Source of the DNA: Aquibium sp. A9E412
GTDB taxonomy: Bacteria > Pseudomonadota > Alphaproteobacteria > Rhizobiales > Rhizobiaceae
NCBI RefSeq assembly: GCF_030398335.1
Contig: NZ_JAOAOP010000031.1
Span: 1-39,951 of the forward strand
Length of the DNA: 39,951 nt
Reading direction: 5' to 3'
Under the pieces are notes generated by a model. It worked only from the letters and a program-made list of their open reading frames with translations. It was not told the DNA's origin and did no database searches. A program made the translations under genes and the position numbers. Positions 29,116 through 37,418 of this stretch are shown one piece after another; position 1 is the first letter of the stretch; each line of letters starts with the position of its first letter.

Positions 29116-29946
29116 TCAGCCGACGAAGGCGCGCTCGACCACGAAGTCGCCCGGAGCGCTGTTCGAGCCCTCCGTCAGGCCGGCCGCCTCGACCAGCGCG
29201 CGCACGTCGCGGATCATGTCGATCGAGCCGCAGATCATCACCCGGTCGGTCGCCGGGTCGAACGGCGCCGTGCCGAGCGTGTCGAACAGCGCGCCGCTCT
29301 CGATCAGCGTGGTGATGCGGCCGGTGCGCGGCGAGGCCTCGCGCGTCGTGCTGGCGACGTAGCGCACCCGCCCGGCGGCGAACGTCCCGATCAGCGGGTC
29401 CTCGGCGAGGCTCTCGACCAGGCCGTCGCCATAGGCCAGCTCGGCGACGTCGCGGCAGGTGTTGGTCAGCACCACCTCGTCGAACTTCTCGTAGGTCTCG
29501 GGATCGCGCAGCAGGCTGGCGAAGGGCGCGATGCCGGTGCCCGTGGCGATCATGTAGAGCCGCCGCGCCGGCGACAGCGCGTCGAGCACCAGCGTGCCGG
29601 TCGCCTTCTGCCGCATCAGCACCGTATCGCCGGGCTGGATCCTCTGCAGATGCTGCGTCAGCGGCCCGTCCGGCACTTTGATGGAGTAGAACTCGATCGC
29701 GTCGTCCCAGGCCGGGCTGGCGATCGAGTAGGCGCGGAACACCGGCTTGGCCGCGTTGGGCAGGCCGATCATGACGAACTCGCCGGAGCGGAAGCGGAAG
29801 CTCTGCGGCCGGGTGATGCTGAAGGAGAACAGCCGGTCGGTGTGGTGCTCGACCGACAGCACGGTCTCGGCATGGACGCCGGCCGGGATCGGGAAGCGCT
29901 CCGGCTCGGGCGCGACGTCATCCTTGCGCAGGGCGGCGGTCGGCAT
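29116..29946 (-). CDS. fpr: Ferredoxin/flavodoxin-NADP+ reductase
   Basis: The 276-residue flavoenzyme transfers electrons between NADPH and ferredoxin or flavodoxin. The FAD site R-A-Y-S-I-A-S-P, the NADP loop G-T-G-I-A-P-F-A-S-L-L-R and the C-terminal F-V-V-E-R-A-F-V-G of bacterial subclass I enzymes are all present. The length is somewhat above the 258 of common forms owing to about 20 extra N-terminal residues before H-A-E-T-V-L. It is separated by 127 bases from arsR downstream and divergent from hyuA. It is a housekeeping/oxidative-stress gene without a clear tie to either neighbour. Confidence 0.93.
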   Translation of the reverse strand: MPTAALRKDDVAPEPERFPIPAGVHAETVLSVEHHTDRLFSFSITRPQSFRFRSGEFVMIGLPNAAKPVFRAYSIASPAWDDAIEFYSIKVPDGPLTQHLQRIQPGDTVLMRQKATGTLVLDALSPARRLYMIATGTGIAPFASLLRDPETYEKFDEVVLTNTCRDVAELAYGDGLVESLAEDPLIGTFAAGRVRYVASTTREASPRTGRITTLIESGALFDTLGTAPFDPATDRVMICGSIDMIRDVRALVEAAGLTEGSNSAPGDFVVERAFVG

Positions 29947-30015
29947 GGGCGTCCTTTCTGCAACGGGTGCGCGGGGCGTCTGACACGGCGGCCGGGCCGC
30001 GCAAACGACCCGCTC

Positions 30016-30043
30016 TTGCCAAGTAAATTAATTAGTATACAAA
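30016..30043 (+). promoter_or_regulatory. AT-rich divergent promoter/operator between fpr and hyuA
   Basis: A sharp AT-rich block (about 30022-30055) contains AATTAATT and GTATAC (30035-30040). For hyuA, TTGCCA (30016-30021) and TACAAA (30038-30043) are 16 bases apart. On the other strand a TTGACG (30054-30059 as CGTCAA) could serve fpr, but its -10 is poor. GTATAC-centred dyads are common GntR sites; no GntR gene is adjacent, so the regulator must be elsewhere. Confidence 0.4.
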
Positions 30044-30125
30044 CAATTTTCGCGTCAAGATCGCGGCGGAGAGCGGCGTTCCAAATGCACGCCGCTTGCT
30101 AGGTTGCTGGTCCGGGATTCGGCCG

Positions 30126-32201
30126 ATGCTTGAAAAAGGCGACGCGACGGGCGGATATGCGGTGGCCGGCGTCGATGTCGGCGGCACCTTCACCGACCTG
30201 ATCCTCGTCGACGGCCGCGCGGGCGGCCGCGTCTTCGTCGCCAAGACGCCGACCACGCCCGACAACCAGGCCGCCGGCGTCGTCGCCGCGCTCCAGGCGA
30301 GCGGCTTTCCCGTCGGGCACCTCGACCTTCTCGTGCACGGCACGACCACCACCACCAACGCCGTGCTCGAGCGCCGGCTGGCGCCGACCGGCATGATCAC
30401 CACGGCCGGCTTCCGCGACGTCATCGAGCTCGGCCGCCGCACCCGGCCGGCGCCCTACGGCATGACCGGCCGCTTCGTGCCGGTGATTTCGCGCGACCTG
30501 CGGCTCGAGGTGGACGAGCGCGTCGACGCCGACGGCCAGGTGCTGGTGCCGCTCGACGAGGACGGCGTGCGCGCCGCCGTAAAGACGCTGCGCGCGCGCG
30601 GCTGCGTGTCGCTCGTCATCCACTTCCTGCACGCCTACGCCAACCCCGCGCACGAGCGCCGCGCCGCCGCCATCGCCGCCGCGCTGTGGCCCAACGACCA
30701 CATCACCACCGGCCATGCGCTGCTGTCGGAATCGCGCGAGTTCGAGCGCGGCGTGACGGCGGCGGTCAACGCGGCGGTGCAGCCGGTCCTCGAGCGCTAC
30801 ATCGGCCGGCTGCGGCGCGAGCTGCGCGGGCTCGGCTATGCCCGCGAGTTCCTGGTGATGAACGGCAACGGCGGCATGATCTCGGCCGGCAGCGTCACCC
30901 GCGAGGCGGCCAAGACCGTGATGTCGGGGCCGGCCTCCGGCGTCATGGCGGCCGCCTACACGGCGCGCCGCGCCGGGCTCGAGAACCTGATCACCTACGA
31001 CATGGGCGGCACCTCGACCGACGTCGCGCTGGTGCGCGGCGGCCGCGCCGCCGTGTCGCACGAGATCGAGCTGGAATACGCCATGCCGATCCACGTGCCG
31101 ATGGTCGACGTGCACACGGTCGGTGCCGGCGGCGGCTCGATCGCGCGCGTCGACGAGGCCGGGCTGATCCAGGTCGGGCCGCACAGCGCCGGCGCCGTGC
31201 CCGGGCCGATCTGCTACGGCCGCGGCGGCACCGAGCCGACCGTCTCCGACGCCAATCTGGTGCTCGGCCGGCTGTCGCCCGACCGGCTCTTGTCGGTCGA
31301 CCGGCCGGTGACGGCCGAGCAGGTCCGCGCGGTGTTCGCGGCGCGGCTCGGCCGCGCCGTCGGGCTCGACGGCGTCGCCGCGGCGGCGGCCGCGCTCGGC
31401 ATGGCCAATGTGCGCATGGCCGGCGCCGTGCGCATGGTCTCGCTCGGCCGCGGCCACGACCCGCGCGACTTCACCCTGTTCGCCTTCGGCGGCGCCGGCC
31501 CGCTGCACGCCTGCGCGCTGGCCCGCGAGCTCGGCATTCCGCGCGTCATGGTGCCGGCCCGGCCGGGCATCACCAACGCGCTCGGCTGCGTCGTCGCCGA
31601 TCTGCGGCACGACTTCACCAACACGCTCAACCGGCCCGTCGCCGGCCTCGACATGGCCGAGCTGCGCGCCGTGCTGGAGCGCCAGCGCGCCGCGGGCGCG
31701 GCACTGATCGACGCCGAGGCGGTGCGCCCCGAGCGCATCGAGCACGTGCACACCGCCGACATGCAGTTCGTCGGCCAGACGCATCTGCTCACCGTCGCCC
31801 TGCCCGGCCCCGCGGTCGACCGCGCGACGCTGCAGCGGCTCTTCGAGGAGGCCTATTTCGCCCGCTTCCGGGTGCGCCTGCCGGAGATCCGCGCCAATCT
31901 CGTCAATCTCAACACCTCGGTGATCGGCGTGCGCGGCGACATCGACCTGGCGACGCTGATCGATCCGGCCGGCCGTGCCGGCGATCTCGACGCCGCGCGC
32001 GTCGAGCGCCGGCCGGTGTTCTTCGACGGCGCCTGGCACGACACGCCGGTCTACGCCCGCGAGCGCCTGCCGCTCGACGCGGTGATCGACGGCCCGGCGA
32101 TCCTCGAGCAGCTCGACGCCACCACGGTGATCGAGCCGGGCGACCGGGCGACCACGGATGCCGACGGCAACCTGCTGGTCGCGGTGGGAGGTGCGCTGTG
32201 A
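30126..32201 (+). CDS. hyuA: Hydantoinase/oxoprolinase A subunit (ATP-binding)
   Basis: The 691-residue protein is the ATP-dependent A subunit of the hydantoinase/5-oxoprolinase/acetone-carboxylase superfamily. Actin-like phosphate motifs are visible: G-V-D-V-G-G-T-F-T-D-L at the N-terminus and Y-D-M-G-G-T-S-T-D-V-A-L-V in the middle, with F-G-G-A-G-P-L-H-A-C-A typical of the second half. The family opens cyclic amides or carboxylates ketones using ATP. The ATG at 30126 is preferred to a TTG at 30096. A B subunit follows after 100 bases. Hydantoin, 5-oxoproline and other lactams are all possible; the sequence alone does not decide. Confidence 0.9.
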   Translation: MLEKGDATGGYAVAGVDVGGTFTDLILVDGRAGGRVFVAKTPTTPDNQAAGVVAALQASGFPVGHLDLLVHGTTTTTNAVLERRLAPTGMITTAGFRDVIELGRRTRPAPYGMTGRFVPVISRDLRLEVDERVDADGQVLVPLDEDGVRAAVKTLRARGCVSLVIHFLHAYANPAHERRAAAIAAALWPNDHITTGHALLSESREFERGVTAAVNAAVQPVLERYIGRLRRELRGLGYAREFLVMNGNGGMISAGSVTREAAKTVMSGPASGVMAAAYTARRAGLENLITYDMGGTSTDVALVRGGRAAVSHEIELEYAMPIHVPMVDVHTVGAGGGSIARVDEAGLIQVGPHSAGAVPGPICYGRGGTEPTVSDANLVLGRLSPDRLLSVDRPVTAEQVRAVFAARLGRAVGLDGVAAAAAALGMANVRMAGAVRMVSLGRGHDPRDFTLFAFGGAGPLHACALARELGIPRVMVPARPGITNALGCVVADLRHDFTNTLNRPVAGLDMAELRAVLERQRAAGAALIDAEAVRPERIEHVHTADMQFVGQTHLLTVALPGPAVDRATLQRLFEEAYFARFRVRLPEIRANLVNLNTSVIGVRGDIDLATLIDPAGRAGDLDAARVERRPVFFDGAWHDTPVYARERLPLDAVIDGPAILEQLDATTVIEPGDRATTDADGNLLVAVGGAL

Positions 32202-32301
32202 GGCCGCGCATGCCGCTTTGCCGGCAAAGGACCTGGTGCCGATCGGCCGTCGCTGCCGCTCTTCGGGCGCGCGGCGAGGCCGCCGCGGAGGCCGGACGCG
32301 C

Positions 32302-34056
32302 ATGACCGGGAGCCTCGACGCGCTGACCCTGTCGGTCATCCAGGCGGCCTTGCAGCAGGTCTGCGACGAGATGGACCTGGTGTTCTCGCGCGCCGCCTTC
32401 TCGCCGGTGATCGCCGAGGCGAACGACCGCTCCGACGGCATCTATGCCGCCGAGGACGGCGCGCTGATCGCCCAGGGGTTGGGCGGGCTGCCGGTCTTCG
32501 TCGGCGTCATGCAGCACTCCACCCGCACGCTGATCGAGATGATCGCCGACGGCCGCTGCCAGCCGCCCGAGCCCGGCGACATCTACATCGTCAACGACCC
32601 CTATCTCGGCGGCACGCACCTGATGGACGTGCGCTTCGCCCGGCCGGTCTACCGCGGCGGGCGCATCTGGTGCTGGCTGTCGAACACCGGGCACTGGCCC
32701 GACATCGGCGGCGCGGTGCCCGGCGGCTTCTCCGCCTCGGCGACGGCGGTCGAGCAGGAGGGGCTGCGCCTGCCGCCGGTCAAGCTGTTCAAGCGCGGCC
32801 GGCTCGACCCCGAGATCCACGCCATCATCGCCTCCAACATCCGCGTCGCCGACCAGCGCATCGGCGACATCCGCGCCCAGGCCGCCGCGCTCGACATCGG
32901 CGAGGAGCGGCTGTGCGCGGTGCTCGACCGCTATGGCGACGAGACGGTTTCTGAGGCGGTCGGCGAGCTGCGCCGGCGCGCCGCGGCGCAGATGCGCGCG
33001 CGCATCGCCACCATTGCCGACGGCACCTACACCGCCCGCGCCTTCGTCGATTCCGACGGCGTGGTCGACGCGCCGCTGACCATCGCGCTGGCCGTGGAGA
33101 AGACCGGCGAGCGCCTGGTCTTCGACTTCGCCGGCTCGAGCCCGCCCTGCGCCGGGCCGATGAACAGCGTGCTCGCCACCACGCTGTCCTCGGTCTATCT
33201 CGCCATGCGCCACATCTTTCCCGACGTGCCGCTGTCGGCCGGCGCCTTCGAGCCGCTCGAGGTGCGCCGGCCGGTCGGCACCTTCCTCGACGCCGCCTAT
33301 CCGCGGCCGGTGTCGGGCTGCGCGGCCGAGGTCTCGCAGCGCATCGCCGAAGCCGTTTTCGCCGCCCTGGTCCAGGCGCTGCCCGAGCGCGTGACGGCGG
33401 CACCGGCCGGCTCGAGCGGCAATTTCGCGCTCGGCGGCCACGATCCGGCGCGCGGCCGCGACTATGTGATGTACCAGATCTCCGGCGGCGGCTACGGCGG
33501 CAGCGCGGCCGGCGACGGGCTGACCAACGGCTGCTCGACCATCGGCATCTCGAAATCGCCGCCGGTCGAGGTGATGGAGCAGGCCTTCCCGGTGCTCTAC
33601 CGCCGCTACGCGCTGCGCGAGGGTTCCGGCGGCGCCGGCCGACGGCGCGGCGGCTTCGGCCTGTCCTACGAGGTCGAGCTGCGCCGCGGCACCGCGCGCG
33701 CCTCCTTCGTCATGGACCACGGCCGCAGCGGGCCGCTCGGTGCGCTCGGCGGCCACGACGGCGCGGTCAACCGGGTCGCGGTGTGGCGCGACGGCGTCGC
33801 CCACGTGCCCGCCCACCTGTCGAAGGAGCAGGACATCGCGATGCAGGCGGGCGACCGCGTGGCCGTCGACACGCCGGGCGGCGGCGGCTACGGCGACCCC
33901 TTCACGCGCGAGCCGGCGCTGGTCGCCGCCGACGTGGCGCTCGGCTACTACACGGTCGAGGAGGCGGCGTGGCTGTTCGGCGTCGCGCTGACGGCCGACG
34001 ACGCGGTCGACGCCGAGGCGACGCAGCGCCTTCGCCGCGCCGGCCGGCCCGGCTGA
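32302..34056 (+). CDS. hyuB: Hydantoinase/oxoprolinase B subunit
   Basis: The 584-residue B subunit has the family motifs V-F-S-R-A-A-F-S-P-V-I-A-E-A-N-D-R-S-D near the N-terminus, N-D-P-Y-L-G-G-T-H-L-M-D-V, and F-D-F-A-G-S-S-P-P with G-P-M-N-S-V. The C-terminal G-G-G-G-Y-G-D-P-F is also present. It works with HyuA on cyclic amide or related substrates in the cytoplasm. The 100-base gap after hyuA carries no obvious gene or terminator. The ATG at 32302 is the first that starts near the conserved region. It converges on the CitE-like gene with only 18 bases between stop codons. Confidence 0.9.
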   Translation: MTGSLDALTLSVIQAALQQVCDEMDLVFSRAAFSPVIAEANDRSDGIYAAEDGALIAQGLGGLPVFVGVMQHSTRTLIEMIADGRCQPPEPGDIYIVNDPYLGGTHLMDVRFARPVYRGGRIWCWLSNTGHWPDIGGAVPGGFSASATAVEQEGLRLPPVKLFKRGRLDPEIHAIIASNIRVADQRIGDIRAQAAALDIGEERLCAVLDRYGDETVSEAVGELRRRAAAQMRARIATIADGTYTARAFVDSDGVVDAPLTIALAVEKTGERLVFDFAGSSPPCAGPMNSVLATTLSSVYLAMRHIFPDVPLSAGAFEPLEVRRPVGTFLDAAYPRPVSGCAAEVSQRIAEAVFAALVQALPERVTAAPAGSSGNFALGGHDPARGRDYVMYQISGGGYGGSAAGDGLTNGCSTIGISKSPPVEVMEQAFPVLYRRYALREGSGGAGRRRGGFGLSYEVELRRGTARASFVMDHGRSGPLGALGGHDGAVNRVAVWRDGVAHVPAHLSKEQDIAMQAGDRVAVDTPGGGGYGDPFTREPALVAADVALGYYTVEEAAWLFGVALTADDAVDAEATQRLRRAGRPG

Positions 34057-34074
34057 GGGGCCGCGCCTTCCGCC

Positions 34075-34905
34075 TCAGGCGGCGGTCATGCCGGCACGCT
34101 CGGCCCGGTGCAGGATGTTGCGTGCGCGGGCCTGGATCGCGCCGTCGACCATCTGCCCGTCATGCATGACGGCCCCGGCGTCGCCCAGCGCCAGCACCTC
34201 GCGCGCCCAGGCGACCTCGCGCTCGGCCGGCGCGAAGCCGCGCAGCACCGGCGCCACCTGGCGCGGATGGATGCACAGCTTGCCGGCGAACCCGAGCTCC
34301 CAGGCAAAGCGCGCGTCGGCCTCCGTCTCGTCGGCCTCCAGCGTCAGCGTCACCCCGTCGACCGGTCCCGCGAGGCCGGCCAGCCGCGAGGCGAGCACCA
34401 GCTCGCCGCGCGCCGCCGCCAGCGCCGGACGGGTGTGCGCGGCGCCGAGATCGGCGGCGAAGTCGACGCTGCCGAAGGCGAGCCGCGCGCTGCCCTCGGC
34501 CGTGGCGAGCGCCCGTGCGGCGGCGATGCCGGCCGCGCTCTCGACCAGCGGCACCAGCGCCTTGCCGGAAAGCCGCGCGGCCATCCGCGCGAGGAGCGCG
34601 GCGTCGTCGGCCTTGGGCAGCATGACGGCGTCGACGTCGAGCCCGGCGACGAGCGCCAGGTCGTCCTCGAACCACGGCGTGCCGTGGCCGTTGACGCGCA
34701 CCAGCGTGACGACCGGCAGCCGGCCGGCCGCGGCAAGCCCGGCGCGCGCGGCCTGCTTGGCGGTCGCCGCCACGGCATCCTCGAGATCGACGATCACCGC
34801 GTCGGCGCCCGACGCCGCCGCCTTGGCGATGCGCTCGGGCCGGTCGCCCGGCACGAACAGCGGCGCGGTGAAGGCGAAGCGCTCGGCCGGGCCGGCCGCG
34901 CTCAC
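34075..34905 (-). CDS. HpcH/HpaI-family CoA-ester lyase or thioesterase (CitE-like)
   Basis: The 276-residue TIM-barrel protein has F-V-P-G-D-R-P-E-R, V-D-L-E-D-A-V, V-R-V-N-G, V-M-L-P-K-A, L-V-E-S-A-A-G-I and K-L-C-I-H-P-R-Q-V, the complete CitE/malyl-CoA lyase set with metal-binding acids. Such proteins cleave or hydrolyse acyl-CoA hydroxyacids (citramalyl-CoA, malyl-CoA, beta-hydroxyaspartyl-like). It starts at GTG 34905, which overlaps the TGA of the upstream Ntn-hydrolase gene (GTGA), so the two are coupled. It is the last gene of the minus-strand operon. No acyl-CoA synthetase is in the window, so the substrate remains unknown. Confidence 0.85.
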   Translation of the reverse strand: MSAAGPAERFAFTAPLFVPGDRPERIAKAAASGADAVIVDLEDAVAATAKQAARAGLAAAGRLPVVTLVRVNGHGTPWFEDDLALVAGLDVDAVMLPKADDAALLARMAARLSGKALVPLVESAAGIAAARALATAEGSARLAFGSVDFAADLGAAHTRPALAAARGELVLASRLAGLAGPVDGVTLTLEADETEADARFAWELGFAGKLCIHPRQVAPVLRGFAPAEREVAWAREVLALGDAGAVMHDGQMVDGAIQARARNILHRAERAGMTAA

Positions 34906-36545
34906 GCCCCGCGCTCCGCCGGTGCGACGTCGGCCGCCGTCAGCGCCATGCCGCCGCTGCGCGGGTCGGCCGCGCCGCTCATGCGCCCGGTGGCGGGATC
35001 GCGCAGCACCACATGCGGCCGACCGGCGAAGAAGTCGAAGCTGTAGGGCGAGTGGCGCACCGTGTGGCCCTGCGCGGCGAGCCGCGCCGCCACGGCGCGC
35101 GGCACCCGCGCCTCGAGCTCGACGGCCGGCCCCTCGCAGTGGATGCGCGGCGCCGACACCGCCTCGAGCGGGCCGAGGCCGAAATCGACGAGATTGCTGA
35201 TCGTCTGCACGACGCCCGACACGATGCCGTGGCCGCCCGGCGCGCCGACGGCGAGCCACGGCTGCCCCTCACGGAAGGCGAGGCAGGCCGACACGGCGTG
35301 CTGGCGCACCCGTCCGGGGGCGATCGCGTTGGGCCGGCCGGGTCGCGGGTCGAACAGCATCATGGCGTCGTTGTACATGAAGCCGAGCTCGGGCGTCACC
35401 ACGCCGGAGCCGAGCGCCAGCGTGTGCGTCAGCGACACCGCCGTGCCCTCGCCGTCGATGACGCTCAGATGCGTCGTGTCGCGGCCGTCCGGCACCGCGT
35501 CGTCCGGCGCGGCCGGATCGCAGAACAGCGCCGCGCGCAGCGCGTCTGCGCGCTCGCCCGACAACAGCCAGTCGACCGGGTTGTCGACGAAATCGGGATC
35601 GCCGGTATGCGCCTTCCAGTCGGCCAGGCCGAGCCGCAGCGCGCGGGCGAGCAGGTCGAGATGTTCGGCGCCGTTGTGGCGAAGCGCGCCGACGTCGAAC
35701 CCGGCCAGGATGTTGAGCACCGACAGCACGGCCACGCCGCCGCCGGGCGGCGGCGGTGCCTTGAGGGCGATGCCGCGATAGCTGCCTTCGACCGGCTCGC
35801 GCCACACCGGGGCGGCGCGGGCCAGATCCTCGAGCGTGATCAGGCCGCCATGGGCGGCGAAATCGGCCACCATGGCGCGCGCCACCGCGCCGTCGACGAA
35901 GTCGCGCGGGCCGGCCTCGGCGAGGCGCCGCAGGCTGGCCGCATAGGCGGCGGTGTCCATGCGCTCGCCGACCTCCAGCATCCGGCCGTCGCGCATGTAC
36001 TGCGCCGCGCAGGCCGGCGTCGCCGAATGCCGCGTGATGCAGTCGACATAGCCGGCGACCTGCCGGCTCCAGCGCTCGTGCACGTGGTGGTAGACCGGCG
36101 CGCCCGCCTCGGCGATGGCGATCGCCGGCTCGACCAGCGCTGGCCAGGGCAGCCGGCCGTGCGCGGCGTGCAGCGCGCCGAGTCCGGGCGCGGCGGCCGG
36201 CGTGCAGACCGACAGATAGCCGATCTCGTTGATCCGGTCCTGCAGGATGAAGCCGCCCCAGCCGGCCGGCCGCTCGATGCGGTCGGCGAACATGTCGGGC
36301 GTCGCGGCGAGCGGCGCCCGGGCGTAGAAGTCGAGCACGCGGGTGCGCCCCGAGGCCCCGTCGTGCACCGTCGCCGAGCCGCCGCCGCCGAGCCCGCACA
36401 TCTGCGGATCGACCACGCCCTGCACCAGGGCGGCGGCCACCGCGGCGTCGACCGCGTTGCCGCCGGCCGCCAGGATCTCCGCGCCGGCCTCGGCCGCCAG
36501 CGGCTGCGGCGCCGAGATCATGCCGCCCTCGCCGTTCGTCGCCAT
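34902..36545 (-). CDS. Gamma-glutamyltransferase-family Ntn-hydrolase, cytoplasmic, atypical pocket
   Basis: The 547-residue proenzyme shows the GGT fold: G-G-N-A-V-D-A-A-V-A-A-A-L, L-G-G-G-G-S and the self-cleavage nucleophile in D-T-T-H-L-S-V. It has no signal peptide, unlike periplasmic GGT. Residues that hold the gamma-glutamyl group in E. coli GGT appear replaced: the L-D-F-R arginine is Tyr (L-D-F-Y-A-R-A-P), the N-N-Q-M-D-D segment reads Y-N-D-A-M-M-L, and the S-S pair reads H-A. The oxyanion-type G-G (G-A-P-G-G-H) is kept. A different amide, as in oxamate amidohydrolase or cephalosporin acylase relatives, is more likely than glutathione. It lies 17 bases after the alpha/beta hydrolase gene and is coupled to the CitE-like gene. 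Confidence 0.85.
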   Translation of the reverse strand: MATNGEGGMISAPQPLAAEAGAEILAAGGNAVDAAVAAALVQGVVDPQMCGLGGGGSATVHDGASGRTRVLDFYARAPLAATPDMFADRIERPAGWGGFILQDRINEIGYLSVCTPAAAPGLGALHAAHGRLPWPALVEPAIAIAEAGAPVYHHVHERWSRQVAGYVDCITRHSATPACAAQYMRDGRMLEVGERMDTAAYAASLRRLAEAGPRDFVDGAVARAMVADFAAHGGLITLEDLARAAPVWREPVEGSYRGIALKAPPPPGGGVAVLSVLNILAGFDVGALRHNGAEHLDLLARALRLGLADWKAHTGDPDFVDNPVDWLLSGERADALRAALFCDPAAPDDAVPDGRDTTHLSVIDGEGTAVSLTHTLALGSGVVTPELGFMYNDAMMLFDPRPGRPNAIAPGRVRQHAVSACLAFREGQPWLAVGAPGGHGIVSGVVQTISNLVDFGLGPLEAVSAPRIHCEGPAVELEARVPRAVAARLAAQGHTVRHSPYSFDFFAGRPHVVLRDPATGRMSGAADPRSGGMALTAADVAPAERGA

Positions 36546-36562
36546 CGCGCGCCCTCCCGCCG

Positions 36563-37363
36563 TCAGTTGGCCGCGAAGAAGTCGAGGACGATGCGGCCGA
36601 AGCGCTCGGGGTCCTCGTTGAAGTAGTTGTGCGAGCAGTCCTCGAAGACGACGAGCTCGGCGCCGGGGATCGCCTCGGCGACCGGCCGCGCCATGCGCGG
36701 CCCGGTGATCAGGTCCTGCTCGCCGCCGTTGGAGATCTGCACCGGGCAGCGGATGCTGCCGGCCGTCTGCCGCACGTCATGCGCGATGTAGGCGTCGGCG
36801 ATGCGCTCGAAGGACGACTGCTGCGGGAAGGTCTGCTCGCCGGCGCGCGCCTTTGCCGCGTCGCCCACCAGGTCGGGCTGCCGGTCGAAGGAGGCCGGCG
36901 TGTAGCACCAGTGCGTCACCTCCTCGGCCCACAGCACCGGATCGAGCGCCCGCAGCCTCTTCCACATCGTCAGGATGCTGACCAGGAAGGGGTCGGCCTT
37001 CAGGCACGGCGAGCCGAGATGCAGCGCGCTGACGCGCCCGGGGTGGCGGATGGCGAGCTGCATGGCGACCAGCGCGCCCATGCCGCCGCCGCCGAGCACC
37101 CGCGCCGAGGCGATGTCGAGATGGTCGAGCAGCTGCGCCAGGTCGTCGCCCATGGTGGCGAAGTCGGTCGGCCCCTCCGGCGCGCTCGAGCGGCCGATGT
37201 GCCGGTGGTCGTGGCGGATCACCCGGTAGCGCTCGCAGAACTGGCCGTGGTGGCGGGCGAAGGCACGCTCGGCCAGCGCCCAGCCGGTGGTCACCAGCAG
37301 CGGCTCGCCGGCGCCGGCCTCCTCGTAGAACATGTCGATCTCGCGCAGCTTGGCCAGCGGCAT
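36563..37363 (-). CDS. Alpha/beta-hydrolase-fold protein lacking the nucleophile (RutD-like)
   Basis: The 266-residue protein has the hydrolase fold with an acid (G-E-Q-D near the C-terminus) and a histidine (D-C-S-H-N-Y-F). The nucleophile elbow, usually G-x-S-x-G, reads G92-G-G94-M-G96, so glycine replaces serine. RutD of pyrimidine degradation also lacks serine there (G-H-A-L-G) and shares the following G-A-L-V-x-M-Q-L-A, so a RutD-like role on an amide or carbamate is possible. The ATG at 37363 follows AGAGGAG. It is third behind two permease genes (55-base gap) and ahead of the Ntn-hydrolase. A dead or repurposed hydrolase is the alternative. Confidence 0.8.
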   Translation of the reverse strand: MPLAKLREIDMFYEEAGAGEPLLVTTGWALAERAFARHHGQFCERYRVIRHDHRHIGRSSAPEGPTDFATMGDDLAQLLDHLDIASARVLGGGGMGALVAMQLAIRHPGRVSALHLGSPCLKADPFLVSILTMWKRLRALDPVLWAEEVTHWCYTPASFDRQPDLVGDAAKARAGEQTFPQQSSFERIADAYIAHDVRQTAGSIRCPVQISNGGEQDLITGPRMARPVAEAIPGAELVVFEDCSHNYFNEDPERFGRIVLDFFAAN

Positions 37364-37418
37364 GGGCGGCTCCTCTCGGGTTTCGGACGGACGGCCGGGC
37401 GTCCGCCCGGCCACGGGA

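Noticed and set aside
29116-29946. fpr as the reductase partner of the hyu or arsenic genes
   Set aside because: It is divergent from hyuA and separated from arsR by 127 bases with a dedicated ArsR operator; neither system needs an NADPH-ferredoxin reductase.
30099-33816. Long minus-strand frames antisense to hyuA and hyuB
   Set aside because: Composition is that of GC-driven shadow frames; hyuA and hyuB show all family motifs.
30126-36545. A gamma-glutamyl cycle: GGT plus 5-oxoprolinase (HyuAB) for glutathione salvage
   Set aside because: Attractive by family names, but the GGT-like protein lacks the gamma-glutamyl-binding residues and a signal peptide, so the idea is not supported as stated.
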